Positions 42,866 to 50,833 of a stretch of DNA of 64,000 nucleotides are shown here, in pieces. Each line of letters begins with the position of its first letter. The first letter of the stretch is position 1. A model generated the notes under the pieces. It worked only from the letters and a program-made list of their open reading frames with translations. It made no database searches and was not told the DNA's origin. Source of the DNA: Geobacter sp. UBA5730 (GTDB lineage Bacteria; Desulfobacterota; Desulfuromonadia; Geobacterales; Pseudopelobacteraceae); assembly GCA_002419465.1 (NCBI GenBank), contig DIGE01000001.1, positions 1 to 64,000 of the forward strand, written 5' to 3'. The translations under genes and the position numbers were made by a program.

Positions 42866-44524
42866 ATGTCACAACTGATTACCCTTACCATTGGCGGCCT
42901 GCTCGACGATATCGCACAACGGTTTCCTGACAACGACGCCTTGGTATATCCAGAACGCGGGCTGCGTTACAGCTATACCCGGTTCAAGCAGATATGTCGC
43001 CAGGTGGCCAAGGGACTGCTGAAGCTGGGGATCAGAAAAGGTGATCATGTCTCAATCTGGGCACACAACGTACCGGAATGGGTAATCCTGATGTTCGCTA
43101 CCGCCAAGATCGGCGCGGTACTGGTGACCGTCAACACCGCCTACAAATCAGCCGAACTGGAGTATGTGCTGGAGCAATCCGACTCAACCACCCTGTTCAT
43201 GGTCAAATCCTGGAAAGATACTGATTATGTAGCCACCCTGCAGGAAGTGGTGCCGGAATTAGCAGCCTCGGAACCGGGCAAGCTGAACAACCCCAAACTG
43301 CCCTTTTTGAAGCAGGTCATCTTCATCGGTGAAGGCACACCGGACGGCATGTTGAACTTTGACCGGATTGCAGACCTGGGGCAGTCCGTCAGCGATGCCG
43401 AACTGACGGCAGTAGAGGCAACCGTCGGTTGCAACGACACCATCAACATGCAGTACACCTCCGGCACTACCGGCTTCCCCAAAGGGGTCATGCTGACCAG
43501 CCTCAATCTGGTTAACAACGGCTTTCAGATCGGCGAATGCATGAAATTTACCGACCAGGACCGGCTCTGCATCCCGGTGCCGTTCTTTCACTGCTTCGGC
43601 AGCGTGCTGGCGGTGATGGCTGCGGTTACCCATGGTACCGCCATGGTGCCGGTAGAGATATTTGATCCGCTCAAGGTGCTGCAGACCATTGAGAAGGAGC
43701 GCTGCACCGCAGTCCATGGGGTGCCCACCATGTTCATCGCAGAGCTGGAGCATCCAGAATTCGCGAAGTTCGACCTGTCCACCCTGCGCACCGGCATCAT
43801 GGCCGGCTCGGTCTGCCCGATTGAGGTGATGAAACGGGTTGTTAAGGATATGCACCTGACCGAGATTACCAGTGTGTTCGGCCAGACCGAGTCCTCACCC
43901 GGCATCACCCAGAGCCGCACCGATGATCCGATCGAACTGCGGGTAGCCACCGTGGGCCGCGCCTTGCCCGGCGCCGAGGTCAAGATCATCGACATCGAGA
44001 CCGGCGAGACCCTGCCGCCCGGCAAACAGGGTGAGCTGTGCGCACGGGGCTACATGGTGATGAAGGGCTACTACAAGATGCCGGAAGAAACCGCCAAGGT
44101 GGTCGACAAGGACGGCTGGCTGCATACCGGCGACCTGGCTATCATGGACGAGAACGGTTATTGCAAGATCACCGGCCGGATCAAACAGATGATCATCCGG
44201 GGTGGCGAAAATATCTACCCCAAGGAGATCGAAGAGTATCTCTACACCCATCCCAGCATCTCAGATGTGCAGGTTTATGGGGTGCCGGACAAAAAATACG
44301 GCGAGCAGGTCATGGCTGCGGTGATCCTCAAAAAAGGAGTGGCGATGGCCGAGGAAGAGGTCATGGCGTTCTGCCGGGGCAAGATTGCCAACTACAAGAT
44401 CCCCAAATATGTCAAGTTTGTGGACAGCTATCCAATGACTGCCAGCGGCAAGATTCAGAAGTTCAAACTGCGGGAGATGGCTATCAAGGAGCTCCACCTG
44501 GAGGAGTCTGAGACAACGGCGTAA
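42866..44524 (+). CDS. AMP-binding acyl-CoA synthetase
   Basis: The 552-residue enzyme activates a carboxylic acid to its CoA thioester through an acyl-AMP. Motifs: ATP/AMP loop YTSGTTGFPKGVM (about 192-204), VFGQTESSP (about 340), GWLHTGDLAIMDENGY (about 422-437), GRIKQMIIRGGENIYPKEIE, and the catalytic Lys in PMTASGKIQKFKL near the C-terminus. The layout fits medium/long-chain FadD-like enzymes rather than acetyl-CoA synthetase; the exact acid is uncertain. The ATG at 42866 has GGAGG five bases upstream. Confidence 0.93.
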   Translation: MSQLITLTIGGLLDDIAQRFPDNDALVYPERGLRYSYTRFKQICRQVAKGLLKLGIRKGDHVSIWAHNVPEWVILMFATAKIGAVLVTVNTAYKSAELEYVLEQSDSTTLFMVKSWKDTDYVATLQEVVPELAASEPGKLNNPKLPFLKQVIFIGEGTPDGMLNFDRIADLGQSVSDAELTAVEATVGCNDTINMQYTSGTTGFPKGVMLTSLNLVNNGFQIGECMKFTDQDRLCIPVPFFHCFGSVLAVMAAVTHGTAMVPVEIFDPLKVLQTIEKERCTAVHGVPTMFIAELEHPEFAKFDLSTLRTGIMAGSVCPIEVMKRVVKDMHLTEITSVFGQTESSPGITQSRTDDPIELRVATVGRALPGAEVKIIDIETGETLPPGKQGELCARGYMVMKGYYKMPEETAKVVDKDGWLHTGDLAIMDENGYCKITGRIKQMIIRGGENIYPKEIEEYLYTHPSISDVQVYGVPDKKYGEQVMAAVILKKGVAMAEEEVMAFCRGKIANYKIPKYVKFVDSYPMTASGKIQKFKLREMAIKELHLEESETTA

Positions 44525-44537
44525 AAGGAGGGACCTC

Positions 44538-44600
44538 ATGACGCCCCGAGAGCCTGGTGTGAAAAAGCTGCCTTTTTCTCAGCTTGCCTTGCATTACTGA
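44538..44600 (+). CDS. 20-codon ORF with a strong ribosome site
   Basis: Thirteen bases after the synthetase stop, AAGGAGGGA is followed seven bases later by an ATG and a 20-residue frame (MTPREPGVKKL...) ending at TGA 44598-44600. No family is recognised. It could be a truncated gene head, a real small protein, or chance; the excellent ribosome site is the only support. Confidence 0.3.
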   Translation: MTPREPGVKKLPFSQLALHY

Positions 44601-44616
44601 CAAAACCGTCTAAAAT
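44589..44616 (+). promoter_or_regulatory. predicted promoter of the SPFH gene
   Basis: TTGCAT (44589-44594), 16-nt spacer, TAAAAT (44611-44616), giving a leader of about 38 bases before the ATG at 44661. Confidence 0.5.
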
Positions 44617-44660
44617 TTTTGTTCGGAACCATGAACATGCGCTCAAAAGGAGACAGACCG

Positions 44661-45785
44661 ATGGCGATCTGGGACAAGCTGAAAGGCGAACTGATTGATA
44701 TCATCCAGTGGCTCGATGATACCAACGCCACCCTGCTCTATCGTTTCCCCCGCTATAACAACGAGATCAAGTATAACGCAAAGCTGGTGGTACGGGAGGG
44801 CCAGACTGCGGTCTTCATCAACGAAGGCAAGCTCGCCGATGTCTTTACCCCCGGCACCTACACCCTCGAAACCAAAAACCTGCCGATCCTGGCAACCCTC
44901 AAAGGCTGGAAGTACGGCTTTGAATCCCCCTTCAAGGCCGAGGTGTATTTCTGCTCGACCCGCCAGTTCACCAATCTGAAGTGGGGCACCCCTGGCCCCT
45001 GCACGATGCGGGACCCCGAATTCGGCGCAGTGCGGGTAACCGCCTTCGGCATCTATGCCATGAAGATCAAAGACCCGGCGGTCTTCATCCGGGAGATCGC
45101 CGGCACGGATAGCAACTTCAGTACTGAGGAGATTCAGGAGAACCTGAAAGGCAAGATCGGTATGCGAGTCAAGGAGGTTATGCCGGAATTAAAGATTCCG
45201 GTGATCGACCTTGAAAGCAAGGTCGTGACCCTTGGTGAAATGCTCAAAGAGCGGATTGCTCCTGCCTTCGAGGGGTTCGGCATAGCCCTGACCGAGGTGC
45301 AGGTGCAGGACGTAGGGCTGCCGGAAGAGGTGGAACGGGCCATTGACAAGGCCGGCGCCATGCGGGCCATCGGCAACATGCAGACCTTCACCCAGTACGA
45401 GACCGCCAACGCCATCAAGGACGCCGCCAACAATCCGGGCGGGCTGGCTGCGGCCGGGGTCGGCGTGGGGATGGGCCTCGGCATGGGAGGCCAGATGGCC
45501 GGCGCCATGGGCGGTATGTTCGGCGGTCAGACGCAACCGCAGCAAGCACCAGCCGGTTTGACACCGCCGCCATTGCCTTCCCCGCTACAGCTGTTTGTAG
45601 CTTTAAACGGCCAGCAGGCCGGCCCCTTTGATCTGCCGGCCCTGCAGCAGATGGCCCAGTCGGGCCAACTGACCCGCGAGACCCTGGTCTGGAAACAGGG
45701 GATGGCCGCCTGGTCTGCTGCCGGAAGTATGGCTGAACTGGCAGTGGTGTTCGGCACAATGCCGCCGTCAATACCGCCGGCCTGA
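44661..45785 (+). CDS. SPFH-domain protein with C-terminal GYF_2 domain
   Basis: The 374-residue protein has an SPFH (virion core/YdjI-like) domain (about 20-240: FPRYNNEIKYNAKLVVREGQTAVF..., FGIYAMKIKDPAVFI), a Gly/Met/Ala-rich linker (about 255-300) and a C-terminal GYF_2 (DUF4339) domain (about 310-360: LFVALNGQQAGPFDLPALQQMAQSGQL). SPFH proteins form membrane-linked assemblies; the GYF_2 part usually binds peptides. ATG at 44661 has AGGAG eight bases upstream. Confidence 0.88.
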   Translation: MAIWDKLKGELIDIIQWLDDTNATLLYRFPRYNNEIKYNAKLVVREGQTAVFINEGKLADVFTPGTYTLETKNLPILATLKGWKYGFESPFKAEVYFCSTRQFTNLKWGTPGPCTMRDPEFGAVRVTAFGIYAMKIKDPAVFIREIAGTDSNFSTEEIQENLKGKIGMRVKEVMPELKIPVIDLESKVVTLGEMLKERIAPAFEGFGIALTEVQVQDVGLPEEVERAIDKAGAMRAIGNMQTFTQYETANAIKDAANNPGGLAAAGVGVGMGLGMGGQMAGAMGGMFGGQTQPQQAPAGLTPPPLPSPLQLFVALNGQQAGPFDLPALQQMAQSGQLTRETLVWKQGMAAWSAAGSMAELAVVFGTMPPSIPPA

Positions 45786-45802
45786 TCGGAGGATCGGGTA
45801 CC

Positions 45803-45931
45803 ATGACCCCTCAAAACCAGCTGACAGCTACGGCCAAACAGTTCCCCTGCGGCGCCTGCGGCGCCAAGCTCGAGTATGCGCCCAGCGCATCCACTCTGAA
45901 ATGCCCCCTAGAAACAGTAGCTATGGCTTGA
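45803..45931 (+). pseudogene. truncated zinc-ribbon gene after the SPFH gene
   Basis: A frame of 42 codons begins with ATG at 45803 after GGAGGATCGGGTACC. It encodes QFPCGACGAKLEYAPSASTLKCP, the first CxxC knuckle and the first Cys of the second knuckle of a TFIIB-type zinc ribbon, of the kind that often follows SPFH genes. The reading then breaks into LETVAMA and stop, exactly where the second CxxC should be completed. The rest of the gene is gone and the 3' end runs 11 bases into the convergent methyltransferase gene. I read it as a 3'-deleted remnant. Confidence 0.6.
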
Positions 45932-46517
45932 CGAACAGATAGGTGGCGAACTCCTCGCCGATGCGGCTGTCGACAACACTGCATCCCAGGCGGACATAGC
46001 AGTGTACTATATCAAACTTGTCCTGTAACGGAATGCCGGAAAGCAACAGATGACCGCCGGGGCTCGTCATGCCAACCAGCTGACCGGCCAGCGGCAGCAG
46101 GATATCAGCATAAATATTTGCAAGCACCAACGAAAAGGTTTGTCCAGAAACGGCTTCAAGCTCGCCGCAGATGGCGGTGATGCTGTTTTCAAGTTCATTG
46201 AAAGCCACGTTTTGCTGACAGGAAACGGTTGCCGCCTCTTCCATATCTACCGCAACGACGGCCTCGGCCCCCAGGCGTGCTGCAGCCAAAGCCAGAATCC
46301 CGGTGCCGCTTCCCAGATCAAGAGCGCGGCAACCTTTCATCCCCGGGATAGCTGGCATGATCTCAAGACATGAGGCGGTGGTTTCATGCTCGCCGGAACC
46401 GAAGGCCCCCTTCTTGCCCAGCACGATCGGCAGGCCGCACGGATTTGGGTATGGATCACCGGCTGGAACAATGCTGAACAGACCGACCGAAAATGAGGTA
46501 AAAATTCTTCCTGACAT
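45921..46517 (-). CDS. PrmA-like class I methyltransferase
   Basis: The 198-residue protein corresponds to the catalytic half of ribosomal protein L11 methyltransferase: FGSGEHETTASCL (about 40-52), the SAM loop LDLGSGTGILALAAARLGA (about 66-84), VDMEEAA, and LANIYADILLPLAGQL (the family's NPxx-like motif replaced by NIYAD, about 131-146). The usual N-terminal substrate-binding domain of PrmA is absent, so the target may not be L11. Confidence 0.82.
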   Translation of the reverse strand: MSGRIFTSFSVGLFSIVPAGDPYPNPCGLPIVLGKKGAFGSGEHETTASCLEIMPAIPGMKGCRALDLGSGTGILALAAARLGAEAVVAVDMEEAATVSCQQNVAFNELENSITAICGELEAVSGQTFSLVLANIYADILLPLAGQLVGMTSPGGHLLLSGIPLQDKFDIVHCYVRLGCSVVDSRIGEEFATYLFVKP

Positions 46518-46576
46518 GGTGCGGCACCCTAGCCGGTTCCGGCCACAAGGTCAAGTGCCACACACACAAAAAACGT

Positions 46577-46606
46577 TTGCCACCATCTCATCATGTAACC
46601 TATAGC
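46577..46606 (+). promoter_or_regulatory. predicted promoter of the M24 peptidase gene
   Basis: TTGCCA (46577-46582), 18-nt spacer, TATAGC (46601-46606). The predicted start is only about 15 bases before the ATG, and AGGA (46610-46613) is 14 bases from it. Confidence 0.45.
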
Positions 46607-46627
46607 CTGAAAGGAATTTTTGCTGCC

Positions 46628-47818
46628 ATGCGTCTGACCCCCGCCATCGAACTGGAACACCGTTGCAAACGGCTGCAAGAACTGATGTCCCAAAACGGCC
46701 TGGATGCCGTGATCATCACCCAGAACGCTGACCTGTTCTATTTCACCGGAACCGTGCAGAGCGGTTGCCTCTACCTGCCCCGGCAGGGCCAGCCAGTCTA
46801 CCTGGTACGTCGTGATGTAGCCCGGGCCCGTATGGAATCGGGGCTGAGGGAGGTGCTGGCCTTCGGCTCACCCAAGGATATCCCCGGCATCGTGGCCGGG
46901 TTCGGCTACCCGGAAGCCAAACGGATCGGCATGGAGTTTGATGTACTGCCGGTGGGGATGTTTGAGCGTTACCGTAAGGTCTGGCCAGCGGCCGAATTCT
47001 CTGACGCCACCCCGTTGATTCGCTTGGTACGGATGATCAAGAGTCACTACGAGATTCACCTGATGCAGGACGCCGCCGATCAGGTTGATAAGGTCTACCA
47101 ACGGGCAAAGGAGGTGATCCGGGCCGGCATGACCGACCTGGAACTGGCTGCGGAACTGGAATATGTCGCCCGCCAACATGGGCACCTGGGGCTGATCAGG
47201 ATGCGGGTTTATAATGGCGAGATGCTGTTCGGTCATACCTTCTCCGGTAGCGACAGTGCTGTACCGGCCTACACCGACACCCCCTTCGGCGGGATGGGGC
47301 CATCCCCCTCCTTTGGTCAAGGGGCCAGTTACAAACCGATCGGTCGCAATGAACCGATCATCATCGACTTCGCCGGCAGCATTGACGGCTATCTGGTGGA
47401 CCAGACCCGCGTTTTTGCCATCGGCGGCTTGTCCGATCGCCTGCGCAAAGGCTTTGACGATATGCTCAAGGTACAGGAGTTGATGAAACAGATCGCCTGT
47501 GCGGGTACCCCTTGGGGAGAAGTTTATGACCGTTGCCACAGCCTGGCCTGTGAGATGGGCTACGCCAACAGCTTCATGGGCGCCAAGGGTGCCCAGGTTT
47601 CCTTTATCGGGCACGGACTGGGGGTGGAGATCGATGAGTATCCCTTCATCGCCAAGGGGTTCAAGGATCAGACATTAGAAACCGGCATGGCATGGGCCTT
47701 TGAACCGAAGGTGGTCTTCCCGGGTGAGGGAGCCGTCGGGATAGAAAACACCTTCTATCTCAGTAACGAAGGACTCAAGCAGCTAACGCATTCAGACGAT
47801 TCCCTGGTCATTTTATAA
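46628..47818 (+). CDS. M24-family peptidase (Xaa-Pro dipeptidase-like)
   Basis: The 396-residue protein has a creatinase-like N-terminal domain (LMSQNGLDAVIITQNADLFYFTGTVQSG) and a C-terminal M24 domain. Candidate metal ligands: Asp in IIIDFAGSIDGYLVDQTRVF, His in FIGHGLGVEIDEYPF, Glu in WAFEPKVVFPGEGAVGIEN. It is the second M24 enzyme in the window and belongs to a different subgroup from the one at 22758. It is transcribed alone. Confidence 0.9.
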   Translation: MRLTPAIELEHRCKRLQELMSQNGLDAVIITQNADLFYFTGTVQSGCLYLPRQGQPVYLVRRDVARARMESGLREVLAFGSPKDIPGIVAGFGYPEAKRIGMEFDVLPVGMFERYRKVWPAAEFSDATPLIRLVRMIKSHYEIHLMQDAADQVDKVYQRAKEVIRAGMTDLELAAELEYVARQHGHLGLIRMRVYNGEMLFGHTFSGSDSAVPAYTDTPFGGMGPSPSFGQGASYKPIGRNEPIIIDFAGSIDGYLVDQTRVFAIGGLSDRLRKGFDDMLKVQELMKQIACAGTPWGEVYDRCHSLACEMGYANSFMGAKGAQVSFIGHGLGVEIDEYPFIAKGFKDQTLETGMAWAFEPKVVFPGEGAVGIENTFYLSNEGLKQLTHSDDSLVIL

Positions 47819-47844
47819 TCCCGTTTGAGCGTTAAAAAAATCTG

Positions 47845-47873
47845 TTGTAATTGGCTCTCGGCGGTGTTATAAG
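47845..47873 (+). promoter_or_regulatory. predicted promoter of gltA
   Basis: TTGTAA (47845-47850), 17-nt spacer, TATAAG (47868-47873). The start would be near 47880, with a leader of about 85 bases. Confidence 0.55.
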
Positions 47874-47884
47874 AAGCCACAATT

Positions 47885-47893
47885 ATGTATACA
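47885..47893. promoter_or_regulatory. ATGTATACA motif, candidate operator of gltA
   Basis: The motif lies about +5 to +14 from the predicted gltA start. It shares nine bases with the palindrome placed the same way at actP. A repressor bound here would block early transcription. HgtR, a Geobacter repressor of gltA, is a candidate by analogy only. Confidence 0.5.
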
Positions 47894-47964
47894 GTATTTC
47901 ATAACTATTGAAATAACAGTGCAAACAACTAAAATTGCACAATCATCCTGAAAGGAGAAGAAGC

Positions 47965-49287
47965 ATGACTCTGAAGGAAACTCTCAAGCAGAAGATCGAG
48001 GAACATCGTCCCCGTACCGCACGTCTGGTCAAGGAATTCGGCAAGGTCAAGATTGACGAGGTAACCATCGATCAGTGCATCGGCGGCGCCCGCGATGTTC
48101 GCTGCCTGGTAACCGACATCTCCTACCTTGATCCCCAGGAAGGTATCCGTTTCCGTGGCAAGACCATTCCCGAAACCTTTGAGGCACTGCCAAAGGCAGC
48201 CGGCTCAAAGTATCCTACCGTTGAGTCTTTCTGGTATATGCTGCTTACCGGTGACGTGCCGACTCAAGCTCAGGTTGACGAAGTGGTTGCCGAGTGGAAG
48301 ACCCGTCAAGAAGTACCCCAGTATGTCTTTGATGCCATTCGTGCCCTGCCCCGCGAAAGCCATCCGATGGTCATGTTGTCTGTAGGCCTCCTGGCCATGC
48401 AGAAAGACTCAAAATTTGCCGGTTTCTACAACTCCGGCAAGTTCAACAAGATGACTGCTTGGGAATCTGTCTACGAAGATGCCAGCGACATCGTGGCACG
48501 TATCCCGGTGGTTGCTGCCTTCATTTACAACCTGAAGTATCGTGGCGACAAGCAGGTTGCCATCGATCCCAGCCTGGACATGGGCGCAAACTTTGCCCAC
48601 ATGATTGGTCAGAAAGAAGAGTACAAGGATGTTGCCCGCATGTACTTCATCCTGCACTCCGACCACGAGTCCGGCAACGTATCGGCACACACCACTCACC
48701 TGGTGCACTCCGCGCTGTCTGACCCCTACTATGCATACTCCGCAGGCCTGAACGGCCTGGCAGGCCCGCTGCACGGCCTGGCAAACCAGGAAGTTCTGGA
48801 CTGGACTCTGAAGTTCCAGGAGAAGTACTGCAAGGATGTAGAGCCAACCGCAGAGCTGATCAAAGCTGCTCTCTGGGATACACTCAACGCCGGTCAGGTT
48901 ATCCCAGGTTATGGCCACGCTGTTCTGCGTAAGACCGACCCGCGCTATACTTCACAGCGTGAGTTCTGCCTCAACACCCCGGGTCTCAAAGACTACCCGC
49001 TGTTCAAGGTTATCGCCATGATCTTTGAAGTTGCTCCTGGCGTTCTGACCGAGCACGGCAAGACCAAGAACCCCTGGCCGAACGTTGACGCACAGTCCGG
49101 TGTCATCCAGATGTACTACGGTCTGACCGAGTTTGAATTCTACACCGTGCTGTTCGGTGTAGGCCGCGCGCTGGGCTGCATGGCCAACATCACCTGGGAC
49201 CGCGGTCTTGGTTACGCTCTGGAGCGTCCGAAGTCTGTTACTACTGCAATGCTGGAGAAGTGGGCTGAAGCTGGCGGCCGCAACTAG
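47965..49287 (+). CDS. gltA: citrate synthase, eukaryote-like type
   Basis: The 440-residue enzyme condenses acetyl-CoA and oxaloacetate. The sequence follows the mitochondrial-type synthase: VTDISYLDPQEGIRFRGKTIPE, the first active His in ILHSDHESGNVSAHTTHLVHSALSDPYYA, second in GPLHGLANQEVL, and third in QVIPGYGHAVLRKTDPRY, with the catalytic Asp in the PNVDAQSG region. The eukaryote-like enzyme is a known peculiarity of Geobacter relatives. The ATG at 47965 has AAAGGAG seven bases upstream. Confidence 0.96.
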   Translation: MTLKETLKQKIEEHRPRTARLVKEFGKVKIDEVTIDQCIGGARDVRCLVTDISYLDPQEGIRFRGKTIPETFEALPKAAGSKYPTVESFWYMLLTGDVPTQAQVDEVVAEWKTRQEVPQYVFDAIRALPRESHPMVMLSVGLLAMQKDSKFAGFYNSGKFNKMTAWESVYEDASDIVARIPVVAAFIYNLKYRGDKQVAIDPSLDMGANFAHMIGQKEEYKDVARMYFILHSDHESGNVSAHTTHLVHSALSDPYYAYSAGLNGLAGPLHGLANQEVLDWTLKFQEKYCKDVEPTAELIKAALWDTLNAGQVIPGYGHAVLRKTDPRYTSQREFCLNTPGLKDYPLFKVIAMIFEVAPGVLTEHGKTKNPWPNVDAQSGVIQMYYGLTEFEFYTVLFGVGRALGCMANITWDRGLGYALERPKSVTTAMLEKWAEAGGRN

Positions 49288-49315
49288 GCACCGTCTGCTA
49301 CACCTGAAACACCTA

Positions 49316-49343
49316 GGGGGATGCGAAATCGCATCCCCCTTTT
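49316..49343 (+). terminator. terminator after gltA
   Basis: A perfect 10-bp stem GGGGGATGCG / CGCATCCCCC with an AAAT loop, followed by TTTT, lies 28 bases after the gltA stop. Confidence 0.85.
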
Positions 49344-49444
49344 GATGTAAAACCATTCAGACCATGTTGTTATGACTTACCAGCGCCCCCCCTAAAAACC
49401 GGCATACGTTTTCGAGAAAGGCCTGCCTGGTTTCCTTCCAGCTG

Positions 49445-50812
49445 TTAACGGTTATCTGACGGTGTCAAGCCATACTGCAACAGCTTGCGCTGTAAAACAG
49501 TACGCTCCAGATCAACAGCACGGGCTGTTGCAGCCAGATCCCATTGATGAGCTTGTAGCTGGTCCTTCAGAAACTGCTGTTCAAACTGTTCCCGCGCCCC
49601 TCTGAAACTGCAGCCGTGCTCCGGCAACAGGTCATGCGCCGGGATCTCTTCTGAATCAACCAACAAAGGGATATCCTCAGCTGTAATCACCGGTGAGGAT
49701 GCCATAATCAAAATCCGTTCAACGATATTCTTCAACTCGCGGGTGTTACCGGGCCAGCCGTACTGCTGCAACAGAACCATGGCCTCTTCATCAAACTGCC
49801 GCGGTTCCCAGCCTTCGTGGCGATGGAACTGATTGACAAAATGCCGTACCAGATGGGGAATATCCTCACGCCGTTCCCGCAACGGAGGCACCATCAACGG
49901 GACAACATTTAACTGCTGAAAGAGGTCGCGCAAAAACAGGCCGTTGTGGATCAAGTCAGCGAGTGGCAGAGCTGTCGCAACGATCACCCGGACATCCACC
50001 CATACCGGTCGGCTGCCGCCTTGTCTCACAAAATTACGCTCTCGCAGGATATGCAGCAAGCTGCCCTGCGCCTTGATCGGCAGTTCATGAATTTCATCCA
50101 GAAAGATGTAACCGCCATCTGCCAGATCAAATTTACCTTTGCGCAGACTGGTGGCGCCGGCAAAGGCTCCCTTCTCATAGCCGAACAATTCACCCTCCAA
50201 TAACTCACCTGGAATGGCGGCGCAGTTCACGGCAATAAACGGCTTCGTGCGACGCGGGCTATACTGGTGAATCGACCGGGCCACCAACTCCTTACCTGCA
50301 CCTGCCTCACCGAAGATCAGCACCGGAGTACCGGCCGGCGCTACGCGGTGCACCTGGTCCCGCAGCTGTTTCACAGCCGCCGAGCATCCGACCAGCTCAT
50401 GTTCTTCGTAGGAAGCCCGGCGTAAGACCTCGATTTCCTTGTAGAGCTCTTTGAAGTTGAGGGCGTTGGTGATGGTGATCAGCACCTTGTCCAGAGAGAA
50501 AGGTTTTTCAACAAAATCATAGGCACCCAGCTTGGTGGCCTTGACCGCCGTTTCGATAGTACCGTGACCGGACATCATCACCACCGTCAGGTCAGGCAGC
50601 AGGTTTTTCAACCGTTCCAGGGTCTGAATACCATCCAACCCAGGCATCCAGATATCCAGCAGCACCAGATCGGGTACTTCTTCACGTGCTATTTCAAGGG
50701 CTTCGGTGCCGTTATCGGCGGTCAGCACCTGATACCCTTCATCCTCCAAGATGCCGGTCAAGGAACGGCGGATATCCTCTTGATCATCCACAATCAGGAT
50801 CTGATTCGACAT
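49445..50812 (-). CDS. sigma-54-type response regulator, NtrX-like, with altered GAFTGA motif
   Basis: The 455-residue protein has a receiver domain (phospho-Asp in LVLLDIWMPG, about residue 54), an AAA+ domain with Walker A GEAGAGKEL (about 170) and Walker B YIFLDEIHELP (about 235), and a Fis-type helix-turn-helix tail (LAATARAVDLERTVLQRKLLQYGL). The order and tail match NtrX. The GAFTGA loop that touches sigma-54 reads GAFAGA here (about 217-222), so Thr is replaced by Ala. The gene is followed in the same direction by none; its partner kinase lies 21 bases upstream. Confidence 0.9.
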   Translation of the reverse strand: MSNQILIVDDQEDIRRSLTGILEDEGYQVLTADNGTEALEIAREEVPDLVLLDIWMPGLDGIQTLERLKNLLPDLTVVMMSGHGTIETAVKATKLGAYDFVEKPFSLDKVLITITNALNFKELYKEIEVLRRASYEEHELVGCSAAVKQLRDQVHRVAPAGTPVLIFGEAGAGKELVARSIHQYSPRRTKPFIAVNCAAIPGELLEGELFGYEKGAFAGATSLRKGKFDLADGGYIFLDEIHELPIKAQGSLLHILRERNFVRQGGSRPVWVDVRVIVATALPLADLIHNGLFLRDLFQQLNVVPLMVPPLRERREDIPHLVRHFVNQFHRHEGWEPRQFDEEAMVLLQQYGWPGNTRELKNIVERILIMASSPVITAEDIPLLVDSEEIPAHDLLPEHGCSFRGAREQFEQQFLKDQLQAHQWDLAATARAVDLERTVLQRKLLQYGLTPSDNR

Positions 50813-50833
50813 ACGTTGTGCTCCTCCTCAGAT

